From the NCBI RefSeq assembly GCF_037023745.1, contig NZ_CP146101.1, positions 1,674,001-1,738,000 of the forward strand: a DNA stretch of 64,000 bases. The letters are read 5' to 3'. Of this stretch, positions 16,936 through 25,694 are shown piece by piece (within the stretch, counting starts at the first letter, position 1; each line of letters opens with the position of its first letter). Below the pieces are notes generated by a model. The model saw nothing but the letters and a program-made list of their open reading frames with translations, had not been told where the DNA came from and did no database searches. The DNA is from Streptomyces sp. SCSIO 30461. GTDB lineage: Bacteria > Actinomycetota > Actinomycetes > Streptomycetales > Streptomycetaceae. The translations under genes and the position numbers were made by a program.

Positions 16936-18018
16936 CTATCCGTGTCTGCGTCGTTCGTGGAAGAAGTCCTGGATGGTATGGAGTTCCCCTGCGCGGGCGG
17001 TTTCGTCGTAGACGTACTTGCCGACGGCGAGGTCGAGCACGCCGAGGCCGAACGGTGAGAACACGACGGTCCGGTCGGTGGGGACACCGACCCGCCGGCT
17101 GATGACGTCCTCCAGCGTGCCGCTGAGGAAGTCGCGGTTCCCGGTCTGCTGTTCGACCAGGTGGGGCGAGGTGTCGGCCTTCAGGCAGTGCTCGACGTCG
17201 TCGACGATGTTGGTGGCGTCGAGCAGGATCTCGGGGGCGAGATCGCGCAGCGACACATGCAGGACGAGCGGGTGGTGGCCGAACCAGGCGGGATTGGTGA
17301 CATGGGGCCGGCTCGCGACGGTGGCGAAGACGACGAGGTCGCCGGCGCGGATCAGCTCCTCCGCGCTGTCGTGGATGGTGATACGACCCGGGGTGTTGTG
17401 CTCTTCGAGGTACCGGCGGAACCCGGCGGCGCTGTCGGCGGACAGGTCGTGGATGCCGATCTCGTCGAAGCTCCAGCCGGTGGTGTTCAGGAAGGTGTGG
17501 ATGTAGCGCGCGATCAGACCGGTGCCGAAGAAGCCGACACGGGTGGGCCGTGCGGTGTGCCGGGTGAGGTGGTCGGCGGCCAGCGCCGCCGACGCGGCGG
17601 TGCGGGTGGCGCTGATGATGGAGCTCTCCAGGCAGGCGAAGGGATAGCCGGTCTCATGGTCGTTGAGGATGAGCACGGCTGAGGCGCGGGGGATCCCCGC
17701 CTCCACGTTGTGGGGGAAGCTGGAGATCCACTTCAGGCCGTCGACGGCGTCGGCTCCCCCGATGGACGCGGGCAGCGCGATGATGCGCGAGCCGGGACGG
17801 TCGGGGAAACGCAGGAAGTACGAGGGCGGGTTGACGGTCTTCCCGGCGCCATGGAGCAGGTACGTGGCCTCGACCAGGTCCACGATGTGCTTCTCGTGGC
17901 CTTGCAGGACCCGCTGGACCTGGGCGCCTGAGATCACTGAGAACGGCGGCACGCCCATGTGCATGCCTGTGCCCGTGGCGGCCCCGGGCCCGGTCTGAGG
18001 GTTCGTGTCCGTGGTCAT
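16936..18018 (-). CDS. SbnB-like ornithine cyclodeaminase-family dehydrogenase (L-Dap forming)
   Basis: 360 residues. The NAD-binding loop VGFFGTGLIARY is at 161-172 and the family segments YFLRFPDRPGSRIIALPA and GLKWISSFPHN are intact. SbnB-type enzymes oxidatively hydrolyse the SbnA product to L-2,3-diaminopropionate and 2-oxoglutarate. The ATG overlaps the stop of the upstream oxygenase gene by 4 bp, so it is translationally coupled to it. The released 2-oxoglutarate is the cosubstrate of that oxygenase, which is a neat but inferred link. Confidence 0.86.
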   Translation of the reverse strand: MTTDTNPQTGPGAATGTGMHMGVPPFSVISGAQVQRVLQGHEKHIVDLVEATYLLHGAGKTVNPPSYFLRFPDRPGSRIIALPASIGGADAVDGLKWISSFPHNVEAGIPRASAVLILNDHETGYPFACLESSIISATRTAASAALAADHLTRHTARPTRVGFFGTGLIARYIHTFLNTTGWSFDEIGIHDLSADSAAGFRRYLEEHNTPGRITIHDSAEELIRAGDLVVFATVASRPHVTNPAWFGHHPLVLHVSLRDLAPEILLDATNIVDDVEHCLKADTSPHLVEQQTGNRDFLSGTLEDVISRRVGVPTDRTVVFSPFGLGVLDLAVGKYVYDETARAGELHTIQDFFHERRRHG

Positions 18019-19016
18019 CGCGCGCTCCCCCCGTGCCCCTCGGGACTGGTGGCGGGATGGGGCTGGGCCATCGCGACCAGGACGCTGCGGTCGCCTTCGT
18101 AGGCCTCCCGGCTGTGCGCGGTGCGCAGGTTGTCCACCAGCATCAGGTCGCCGTCCTGCCAGGGCTCACGTCGGGTGTGGGCGTCGTAGACGCTGTTGAT
18201 CAGGTTGACGGTGTCCTGGTCGAGCGGGTCGCCGTTGCCGTAGCGGGTGGTGAACGGCAGGGCGTCGGCGCCGTACACGTCGATGAGGTACTCGCGTACC
18301 TCGGGGGCGAGGGTGAACTCGCTCAGGAACGCGATCTGGTTGAACCAGCAGCGGCGCCCGTCGGCGGGATGGTCGACGACGGCTTGGCGGTGCTGACGGG
18401 TGCGCAGACTGCCGTCCTCGTCCCAGGTGTACTCGATCGCGTTGGCGCGGCAGTACTCCTCGATGGCCGAGCGGTCGTCCGTGCCGAACGCCTCCGCCGC
18501 CGACGCGCCGATCTCGTCGTTGTAGCAGCGGTCCAGCAGCCAGCCCTGCCGCGCGAACCGGTCGACCAGTTCGGCGGGCAGTGCCCGGCAGACCTCGGCG
18601 GCGTCGGCGACACCGGTCGCACCGCCGTCGGCGGGCGCCTTGAGACAGGCGAACATCAGCAGCGACGGCACGGTGAGGGCGTAACTGAGCTCATGGTGCA
18701 TGCACATCGGCTGGTTCGGCGGCCAGGTCGCGGAGGAATAGACGCCCCGGCCGTAGTCCTCGCGCGCCGCGAACGCTTCCTTGTTGTCCATCAGCTCAGG
18801 TGCGAAGACGTGGAACACCCCGGCAGCCTGCGTGGTGTCGCTGATGCCCAGACCGCGGACGAGCAGCGCCCCGTGCTCGGCCACGGTCGCCCGCAGCGCG
18901 TCTCGGTGCCGGGCCGCCCAGGTGGTGGCATCGCCGGGGTTGTCGACGCGCAGCATCGGCGGCTTGCCCGCGGGCACCTCCGCCTCCAGCAGCGGTGCGG
19001 GGGGTGAGGACGACAT
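18015..19016 (-). CDS. SyrP/TauD-like Fe(II)/2-oxoglutarate-dependent oxygenase
   Basis: 333 residues, ATG with AAAGGAAA upstream. The iron site is MHHELSY (His-x-Glu, H107/E109) and the distal His lies in DNLRTAHSREAYEGDR with the oxoglutarate-binding Arg after it. The His-x-Glu variant is typical of SyrP-type enzymes that hydroxylate or epoxidise amino acyl groups tethered to NRPS carriers, rather than of taurine dioxygenase. It sits between the NRPS gene (30 bp downstream of its stop) and sbnB (4-bp overlap), so beta-hydroxylation of a carrier-bound diaminopropionyl or related group is the likely role. Confidence 0.84.
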   Translation of the reverse strand: MSSSPPAPLLEAEVPAGKPPMLRVDNPGDATTWAARHRDALRATVAEHGALLVRGLGISDTTQAAGVFHVFAPELMDNKEAFAAREDYGRGVYSSATWPPNQPMCMHHELSYALTVPSLLMFACLKAPADGGATGVADAAEVCRALPAELVDRFARQGWLLDRCYNDEIGASAAEAFGTDDRSAIEEYCRANAIEYTWDEDGSLRTRQHRQAVVDHPADGRRCWFNQIAFLSEFTLAPEVREYLIDVYGADALPFTTRYGNGDPLDQDTVNLINSVYDAHTRREPWQDGDLMLVDNLRTAHSREAYEGDRSVLVAMAQPHPATSPEGHGGSAR

Positions 19017-19046
19017 CGCGTGTTTCCTTTCGGTCGGTTCGGGGCT

Positions 19047-21665
19047 TCAGGCAGTCGGTCGGTCGGCGGTGTGCAGTACGGCGTCGGCCGCCCCGGTGGG
19101 GCGGGTACGCAGTACGTGGTGGTCCCCGCCGCCGGGCTGTTCGTGTGCCGCACCGGACCTGGTGTCGATGAGGCCGGCGAGGTCGGAGAGGACCGGGTGG
19201 GCGGTGATGTCCTTGAGGGTGATGGCGCGGTCGAGGGCGATGGCGAGTTTGACGGCGGAGAGCGAGGTGCCGCCGCAGTCGAAGAAGTGGTCGTCACGGC
19301 TGACGCGGTCGGCGGCAACACCGAGGATGGCGGCGTACGCAAGGGCGAGGCGCTGTTCGGTGCGGGTGTCGGGAGCGCCGCCCGCCGCGGTGTCCGGGGA
19401 GGGGTCCCGGGCCGGAGCCTGCGCGCCTTCACGGGCGAGCGCCTTCTTGTCGACCTTGCCATTGGGGGTGAGGGGCAGTTCCTCGCGGTGGTGGTAGACG
19501 GTCGGGACCATGTACGCGGGCAGGTGGGCCGCGAGCGAGGTGGCGAGTTCGTTCTGGTCGTCGCTCTGCTCGAGAGCGGTGTGGCGGGTGTAGTAGGCCG
19601 TCAGATGAGGGCCGGTGGCCGGGTGGTCGCTGACGATGACGGCCGCGTCGCGGATTCCGGGGAGAGTGAGCAGGGTGTTCTCGATCTCGCCGATCTCGAT
19701 GCGGAAACCGCGGATCTTGACCTGGGTGTCGCGCCGTCCGAGGAATTCGAGCGCCCCGTTCGGGTGCCAGCGGCCGCGGTCGCCGCTGCGGTAGAGACGC
19801 GCGCCGGGGCGGTAGGGGTCGGTGCCGAAGGCGGCGCGGGTGCGTTCGGGGTCGTTGATGTAGCCGCGGCCGACGCAGACGCCGGAGAACACGATCTCGC
19901 CGGGCGCGCCGAGGGGCACGGGGTGGAGGTGTTCGTCGACGACGTACACCCGTACGTTGGGGACCGGAGGTCCCAGCAGGATGCGGTCGGGGGCGGTGCG
20001 CATGAGCTGGTGGTTGGTGTCGTCGCTGGTCTCGGTCAGCCCGTAGGCGTTGAGCAGGGCGATCGAGGGCTGGGCGGCGAACCAGCGGGCCGCCAGTTCA
20101 CGCTTGAGGGCCTCCCCGGTCACCGAGACGCAGCGCAGGTGGGGCAGCGGCCGGGGGTGGCGTTCGAGGTGGGTGAGGACCGCTTCCAGGTACGACGGCA
20201 CGAGCTGTGCGACGTCGACCCTGTGCCGGTCGACCGTGTCGATGAAGCGCGGTACGTCGAGGATGGTGTCCTGGTCCACCAGTACGGTGCGTCCGCCCAC
20301 CAACTGGGCGGCGATGAGCTGCCACAGCGAGATGTCGAAGCACTGCGGCGCGGTCTGGGCGACCACCGAGCCCGCACTGATGCCGAGATCGTCGATCTTG
20401 GCGTGGAGGTGGTTGAGCATTCCGGCGTGCTCGCACATCGCGCCCTTGGGCTCGCCGGTGGAGCCGGAGGTGAAGTAGATGTACGCGAGCTGGTGGGGCC
20501 CCACCACCACATCGAGGTCGCCTTCGTCCCGCTGGGTGCTCACGGCGTCGTCGATCAGCAGCCGCCGTACGTCCGGCAGTCGGCCGAGCGCTTCCTCCAG
20601 GTGGTCGGTGCTGCCGGATTCGGTGAGCACCAGCGCGCAGTTCGCACGGGTGAGGACGCCGCGGATCCGCTCGGCGGGGAAGTGCGGTTCGACGGGCAGG
20701 TAGACACCACCGGCCTTGAACACCGCCCAGACCGCCGTCAGCCAGTCCAGGCTGCGCTCGGTGACCACCGCCACCGGCTGCTCAGGGCGTAGGCCGGCGG
20801 CGAGCAGGGCCCGGGCGAGCCGGTTCGCCCGTCCGTTCAACTCCCCGTACGTCCGGGAGTCCTGACCGCGCACGGCGGCGACCGCGTCCGGGTGGGCGCG
20901 TGCCCGCTGCTCGAACAACTCGTGCGCGCGGGTCTGCGGCAGCACCCGCTCAGGTCCTGCCAGCTCCTCCAGCTGGTGGCGCAGCTCCTGTGCGCCCACC
21001 AGCCCCTCACCGGTGTGCCCCGCGTCGATGTCCGCGCACAGCAGCCCCAGCGCGGTGACGTGGTACCCGGCGATCCGCTCGCCCGCCTCATCGTCCAGGA
21101 CGTCGGTGCGGTAGCGCACCCGTATGGCCCACCGCCCGCCCCGGCGTACGGCCGCGACGCACAGCACCGAGTGCTCATCCGGTGCGGCCTCCCCGCCGTA
21201 CGGGTCGAAGACGACCTCGAACGGCGCCCCGGAGAAGCCCAGCTCACCGCCCAGCTCCCGCCAGGGAAAGCCCAGACGGGCCTGCACATCACGGGCGGCC
21301 CGGTCCGCCCCCAGCACCAGCTCCCGCCAGGAGGACGCCGTCAGATCCAGCCGGCACGGAGCGGCCGGCCCGCCCGCCGCGACCACATTTCCGGCCAGGA
21401 CGTCGTCCTCACCGCACAGGGCCGACAGCACCTTGGCATGCGCGGCCAGCAGCACCGACTCCACCGGAACCCGCAGCTGGGCCGCAAGCCCGGGCAGCGC
21501 CGACGCGGCCTCGTCAGGGATCAGGGACTCCCGCTCGCCCACCCCGGGCACCGGATCCGACGTCCAGCGCGGTACGGCGGCGAAACCGCCTGGGCCCAGC
21601 ACACCGCGCCAGAAGTCCCGGGCGCTGTCCCGGGCGTCGATGGCGGTCTCCATGCGCATTCCCAT
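19047..21665 (-). CDS. NRPS protein: partial condensation lobe, adenylation domain, carrier domain
   Basis: 872 residues from ATG 21665 (AGGAAAGG upstream). Residues 1-235 resemble only the C-terminal lobe of a condensation domain; no HHxxxDG is present. Adenylation domain about 245-745: A3 YFTSGSTGEPKG, A4 CFDISLWQ (D444, the amino-group Asp), A5 NAYGLTETS, A7 YRSGDRGRW, A10 PNGKVDKKAL with K737. Carrier at 768-835 with FFDCGGTSLSAVK, pantetheine Ser801. There is no thioesterase and no MbtH nearby. The likely substrate is L-2,3-diaminopropionate because sbnA and sbnB are in the same operon; the specificity code was not matched to a database. Chain formation is presumably done by the upstream membrane protein. 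Confidence 0.88.
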   Translation of the reverse strand: MGMRMETAIDARDSARDFWRGVLGPGGFAAVPRWTSDPVPGVGERESLIPDEAASALPGLAAQLRVPVESVLLAAHAKVLSALCGEDDVLAGNVVAAGGPAAPCRLDLTASSWRELVLGADRAARDVQARLGFPWRELGGELGFSGAPFEVVFDPYGGEAAPDEHSVLCVAAVRRGGRWAIRVRYRTDVLDDEAGERIAGYHVTALGLLCADIDAGHTGEGLVGAQELRHQLEELAGPERVLPQTRAHELFEQRARAHPDAVAAVRGQDSRTYGELNGRANRLARALLAAGLRPEQPVAVVTERSLDWLTAVWAVFKAGGVYLPVEPHFPAERIRGVLTRANCALVLTESGSTDHLEEALGRLPDVRRLLIDDAVSTQRDEGDLDVVVGPHQLAYIYFTSGSTGEPKGAMCEHAGMLNHLHAKIDDLGISAGSVVAQTAPQCFDISLWQLIAAQLVGGRTVLVDQDTILDVPRFIDTVDRHRVDVAQLVPSYLEAVLTHLERHPRPLPHLRCVSVTGEALKRELAARWFAAQPSIALLNAYGLTETSDDTNHQLMRTAPDRILLGPPVPNVRVYVVDEHLHPVPLGAPGEIVFSGVCVGRGYINDPERTRAAFGTDPYRPGARLYRSGDRGRWHPNGALEFLGRRDTQVKIRGFRIEIGEIENTLLTLPGIRDAAVIVSDHPATGPHLTAYYTRHTALEQSDDQNELATSLAAHLPAYMVPTVYHHREELPLTPNGKVDKKALAREGAQAPARDPSPDTAAGGAPDTRTEQRLALAYAAILGVAADRVSRDDHFFDCGGTSLSAVKLAIALDRAITLKDITAHPVLSDLAGLIDTRSGAAHEQPGGGDHHVLRTRPTGAADAVLHTADRPTA

Positions 21666-21685
21666 CGGACCTTTCCTGTCGAGAC

Positions 21686-24277
21686 TCAAGACCGGGTGCT
21701 GCGGGCGTCCCGCAACTGGGCTGCCGGGTTTCCGCCCCACTGGTCGTACGCGGGCACTTCCTCGCCCTTCATGAGGAAGGAGTCGGCGGCGAGCACCGCA
21801 CCGTCGCCCATCGACACGCCGTAGTGGACATGGGCACCGACACCGAGCGTGCTGCCGGACCCGATGACGCTGTAGTCGGACTTGAAGGTGCCGTCCTCCT
21901 GCGAGTGGCACTGGACCTTGCTGCCGGCGTTGAGGGTGCAGTCGTCGCCGATGGTGGTGAGGGTCCGCTCCGTCATCAAGGCGCCGTCGTCGAAGACGCG
22001 CTTGCCGATCCGCACCCCGAGCAGTCTCCAGACCACGTTCTTGAACGGGGTGCCGTTGAGGACGTTGAAGTACTCGCTGGGGACCTTCCAGAGGCGCTCA
22101 TGCCACCAGAAGTACGGGTCGTAGATGGAGCACAGCTGCGGCTCGAGCGGCCGGAACCGCCCGATGACGCGTTCCACGAGGACGAGGTAGAGCATGGTGA
22201 ACGCCAGCACGAGGGCCAGGGACACGGCGATCAGCCCCTGCCCGAGCGCGCCGTAGCGGTCGACCGTGGTCAGGCCGATCAGGGTGATGACGAAGAACAT
22301 GAACCAGCGCATGGAGAGCATCAACGCCATCGAGCGCAGGTTGTAGCGGTTCTTCGCCCCCAGCTGCCGGTGCAGTTCGTCCCCGGTCCTGAGGTGGTCG
22401 AACCGCGAGTCGCGCTCCACCGACCGGGGGATCTCGAAGCACGGTGACCCCAAAAGCCCCACGCCCTCACGGATCTCGCCGTCCAGCGGCACCATCACCT
22501 TCGTGGCCAGCAGGCAGTTCTCGCCGGTCCTGGCACCGGAGGGGAAGGCGATGTTGTTGCCGAAGAAATTGTGTGCACCGATGGTCGCCCGGGAGACCCG
22601 GAAAGACGTGCTGGAGAAGTCCGCGTTCACGACGGAGAGACCGTCCGCGATCATCGTGCCGCTGCCGACGGTGCTCAGAAAGGGAGTTTCGTGCTGCACT
22701 TCGGTACCGAAGTTCGAACCGGTCTGCTCGACCCGTGACAGGTCGTATCCCAGCCCCTTGAGGTAGTAGACGATGTAGGAGCTGTCACCGAATAGCCATT
22801 TGAAGAACTTGATGTTGGTGAACCGGGAGATCGTCCGATGCACCGAATAGTGGAATCCATAGAGCGGATAAACCTTGTCCGGTTTGATGAAGATATTCAT
22901 CATCCGGGGCACGGTGAGCATTCCTGCAAGGCCGAGGATGACGAATCCACCGAACAGCACCAGCGAAACGACAAGTGCGTCGATGTATATCGCCGGCGAC
23001 GTCACCGCGGATGCCCCGGGGTCCAGCAGCTTGCCCAGCGAGGGGATTTCCGTGACCAGGATGTAGGCCCCGCCGATACCCAACGGCACATACAGCAGAA
23101 ACATCTGGAGCAGGGTGGCGAGGCCGTAGCCCGCCCGCCGCAGCGTCCCGCACTTCGCGGGGGCCACCCGCAAGTAGTCGATCTCCGTGCGCTCGGCGGG
23201 GGACCCGTGCCAGTGCTCGCCGTGCGGGATGTGCTCGCCTCTCTGGAGCGCGGACGAGTGCCCCAGCTGTGCGCCGTCACCCATCGACGTGTCGATGTCG
23301 AGCACGGTCTTCTCGCCGATGAGGACATCCCGTCCCAGCGTGATCGGGCCGGTCTGGACGAGCCCGGCGTGCGCCCGGTAGCAGAGGAGGAACGAGTCCT
23401 TGCGTACCACCGTCCCCTCGCCGATGGTCAGCAGGTCGGTGCAGACCGGGATGGTGCGGGAGAGCAGTGTGACGTTCTTCCCGATCTTCGCGCCGAGGGC
23501 CCGCAGGTACAGCACATAGAGCGGGTTCCCGACCAGAAGGACCATCGGGCTGGCATGGATCAGCACCTTGACGGTCCAGAAACGCAGATACGTCAGGCCC
23601 CACACCGGGAACTCGCGCGGCTTCCAGCGCCCGATGAGCAGCCACTTCGCCACGATCGGGAACGTGCAGAGCGCGATCATCCCGGCACTGCCGAACACCA
23701 TGGAGCGCAGATAGACGTCCAGAGCGCCCGAGGCGGTGGACACCCACCCGTACCCGGCGGCGGTGACCGTACCGGCGGCGAAGCAGTAGCCGAGGAAGAT
23801 CAGGAACTGCGCGGTCCCGCACAGCACATAGGCCGACCCCGCGGCCCGCGCGCCCTCGCATGGCCGGTGGCCGGGTTCGGCCCCGGCGCCGTCCGCTCGC
23901 GCTGCTTCCGCCCCGGGTTCGGTCGCCGGCTCGGCGGCCGACTCCTCGACTGCGGCAGGCGGCGCCGTCACTTCCACTTCCATGAGTGCGCTCGCGAGGC
24001 TGCGAATCGTCGGGTTCTTGTAGACGTCCTTCATCGAGACCGAAGGCAGGTCGTCCCGCTTCCGGACGCGGGCGCAGAACTGCGCCATCACCAGTGAATT
24101 GGCCCCCAGATCATTGAAGAAGTGGCTGTCGACAGACACCCGTTCGATGCTGACGACCTCAGCCAGCACCTCGGCGAAAATCTGCTCGGTACCATTGGCC
24201 GGATCCGCGCTGCCGCTTTTCGTTATTTCCGATTGACCCGGCCTGGGCGTCAAGACCTCGACAGATTTTTCCTCCAT
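21686..24277 (-). CDS. Carrier domain fused to polytopic membrane protein with three LbetaH blocks (Pls-type NRPS terminal domain)
   Basis: 863 residues from ATG 24277 with AAGAGAGA upstream. Residues 31-100 are a carrier domain (NDLGANSLVMAQ, Ser61). A Pro/Ala/Glu linker to about 145 is followed by membrane segments near 150-170, 195-212, 230-255, 384-408, 430-456, 650-672 and 680-702. Between them lie three hexapeptide-repeat (left-handed beta-helix) blocks near 262-362, 530-615 and 755-856, each ending in G(S/N)P(A/C). This is the layout of the C-terminal part of epsilon-poly-L-lysine synthetase, whose tandem soluble domains catalyse isopeptide chain growth, but without its own adenylation domain. 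First gene of the operon. Part of the gene (about 22.7-23.0 kb) is noticeably less GC-rich. Confidence 0.85.
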   Translation of the reverse strand: MEEKSVEVLTPRPGQSEITKSGSADPANGTEQIFAEVLAEVVSIERVSVDSHFFNDLGANSLVMAQFCARVRKRDDLPSVSMKDVYKNPTIRSLASALMEVEVTAPPAAVEESAAEPATEPGAEAARADGAGAEPGHRPCEGARAAGSAYVLCGTAQFLIFLGYCFAAGTVTAAGYGWVSTASGALDVYLRSMVFGSAGMIALCTFPIVAKWLLIGRWKPREFPVWGLTYLRFWTVKVLIHASPMVLLVGNPLYVLYLRALGAKIGKNVTLLSRTIPVCTDLLTIGEGTVVRKDSFLLCYRAHAGLVQTGPITLGRDVLIGEKTVLDIDTSMGDGAQLGHSSALQRGEHIPHGEHWHGSPAERTEIDYLRVAPAKCGTLRRAGYGLATLLQMFLLYVPLGIGGAYILVTEIPSLGKLLDPGASAVTSPAIYIDALVVSLVLFGGFVILGLAGMLTVPRMMNIFIKPDKVYPLYGFHYSVHRTISRFTNIKFFKWLFGDSSYIVYYLKGLGYDLSRVEQTGSNFGTEVQHETPFLSTVGSGTMIADGLSVVNADFSSTSFRVSRATIGAHNFFGNNIAFPSGARTGENCLLATKVMVPLDGEIREGVGLLGSPCFEIPRSVERDSRFDHLRTGDELHRQLGAKNRYNLRSMALMLSMRWFMFFVITLIGLTTVDRYGALGQGLIAVSLALVLAFTMLYLVLVERVIGRFRPLEPQLCSIYDPYFWWHERLWKVPSEYFNVLNGTPFKNVVWRLLGVRIGKRVFDDGALMTERTLTTIGDDCTLNAGSKVQCHSQEDGTFKSDYSVIGSGSTLGVGAHVHYGVSMGDGAVLAADSFLMKGEEVPAYDQWGGNPAAQLRDARSTRS

Positions 24278-24689
24278 GCGAGTCTCTCTTTTCTGATCAC
24301 AAAACCCTGCCCCTAGTCTCCGTCGCCCCTGGTCGCGGTGCCACTCGAAGCCACTCGTGTCGGCCTGCCCGGTAGCGCCTTCCGCACGCAGGGGGCGTAT
24401 GCGGCCCGGGTTGGGGAGCTTGCGCGGCGTCGGCCGGGAATGGGCCGAACGGGTTAGTGGTGGCCCGGTGAAGGGATGATGCGCTGAACACTCATTCGAG
24501 CGTTGTGCCAATTCCTCCGCCATATCGCGGCTATTCATGGAAATGGGGGTAATGAAAAAACAGGCTCGCGGTGCTCCGTCCGCTACGGCGTCGGCGGCGG
24601 GAGTGTCGAACCGGCGGGGGAAGTGTCGACATCGGCGCTGACCCGGGTCGGCACTCCTCGCGGATGCGGCGATCGTTATGGCGTCAACG

Positions 24690-24719
24690 TCAGAGCAAAT
24701 CAGAGTAAATCAGGGCAGA
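24690..24719. repeat. Three direct 10-bp repeats, possible activator site
   Basis: TCAGAGCAAA, TCAGAGTAAA, TCAGGGCAGA in immediate succession, about 45 bp before the -35 box of the DUF805 promoter. A period of one helical turn fits a multimeric DNA-binding protein. Could equally serve the divergent operon. Confidence 0.4.
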
Positions 24720-24763
24720 TGGCGCTGATCTTGGTTACCGATCGGCGGCATCCGGATAACTTA

Positions 24764-24793
24764 TTGACCAGTGCACATCAGGCCATCTACATT
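24764..24793 (+). promoter_or_regulatory. Vegetative-type promoter before the DUF805 gene
   Basis: TTGACC at 24764-24769, 18-bp spacer, TACATT at 24788-24793. Transcription would start near 24800, giving a leader of about 50 nt. Confidence 0.6.
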
Positions 24794-24850
24794 CCGCGCT
24801 GGCTTGTTCTTACACACCGGCGCTCCGCCGCTCGATCCCCGGGAAGACCC

Positions 24851-25204
24851 ATGCACTGGTACCTCGACGTCCTCAAGAAGTACGCCGTGTTCAGCGGCCG
24901 CGCGCGCCGCCAGGAGTTCTGGATGTTCACGCTCATCAACGTGATCGTCCAGCTGGTGCTGATGGGCCTCGACTACGGAGTTCTCGGCCTCGGGATCCTC
25001 GGCCCGATCTACGTTCTCCTGACGTTCCTCCCCAGCCTCGGTGTGACCGTCCGCCGCCTCCACGACACCGGCCGTTCGGGCTGGTTCGTGCTCCTCGGCA
25101 TCATCCCGCTGGTCGGCCCCATCATCGTGCTGGTCTTCATGGCCGGCGAGGGCAAGCCGGAGGCGAACGAGTACGGCGAGAACCCGAAGCTCGCGACCGC
25201 CTGA
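24851..25204 (+). CDS. DUF805 small membrane protein
   Basis: 117 residues from ATG 24851. The start MHWYLDVLKKYAVFSGRARRQEFWMF and the later SLGVTVRRLHDTGRSGWFVLL are the DUF805 signatures, with three to four membrane helices between and after them. The biochemical role of the family is unknown; members are often near phage or stress genes. An ATG far upstream in frame is not used because it would cross the promoter. Transcript likely ends at the hairpin at 25228-25261. Confidence 0.85.
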   Translation: MHWYLDVLKKYAVFSGRARRQEFWMFTLINVIVQLVLMGLDYGVLGLGILGPIYVLLTFLPSLGVTVRRLHDTGRSGWFVLLGIIPLVGPIIVLVFMAGEGKPEANEYGENPKLATA

Positions 25205-25227
25205 GGACGCCCCTGCACGGCGCCATC

Positions 25228-25261
25228 GTGGCCCGTCAGCCCATCCGGGCTGACGGGCCAC
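25228..25261 (+). terminator. Terminator hairpin after the DUF805 gene
   Basis: 15-bp perfect stem (GTGGCCCGTCAGCCC and its complement) with a 4-nt loop, 24 bp after the stop codon. Confidence 0.85.
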
Positions 25262-25617
25262 CGTCGTGTGATCGTGCTGTGAGCGGTCGCCCGCGCGATC
25301 ACCGGCCCGCAGGTCGCTTCTCGGCCGGTGGCCCTTGGGTCCGCGGTGACGAAAAGTGCCTGCCGATTGGTGTCCCGTTCCGCCGGTGGGCAACTGTGTC
25401 ATGCGTCCCGCCCGGTCTTCGTCTTCGCAACGGCCGGTGAGCTGCCGACCCTCACTCTCACCCTCCGGGAGACCCGGCCGGTGGTCGGCGAGAAGTGGAC
25501 TGACTCCGGCAGGCGTCACGGCAGGCGGGGGCTCAAGTCCCGCGAGGTCACGGCGGACCGGCCGGTACCCGTTCCGCCGCCGCTGGTGACGGCGCCTTGT
25601 CCGCGCCCACGCGACCG

Positions 25618-25647
25618 AGGGGGCCCTCCGCGCAAGGAGGGCCCCCT
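25618..25647. terminator. Bidirectional terminator hairpin
   Basis: 12-bp perfect stem AGGGGGCCCTCC / GGAGGGCCCCCT with a 6-nt loop, followed by TTT... on the plus strand. It lies 48 bp after the stop of the minus-strand nickel-binding gene. Confidence 0.8.
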
Positions 25648-25694
25648 TTGGGGTATGCGGAACTTGTGCGCGCATTTCCGCGCCGGGCGCGGTG

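Larger units (their letters stand above)
24278..24850. other. Divergent regulatory region of the diaminopropionate operon and the DUF805 gene
   Basis: 573 bp without a credible gene. It must contain the operon promoter on the minus strand; no clear consensus was found for it. The right part holds phased direct repeats (24690-24719) and a good plus-strand promoter (24764-24793). The stretch next to the operon start is AT-rich for the genome. Confidence 0.55.
25205..25694. other. Gene-free stretch with two terminators
   Basis: 490 bp between convergent genes. It holds one hairpin at each end (separate entries). The roughly 360 bp between them show no start with a ribosome binding site and no recognisable RNA. 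Confidence 0.5.
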
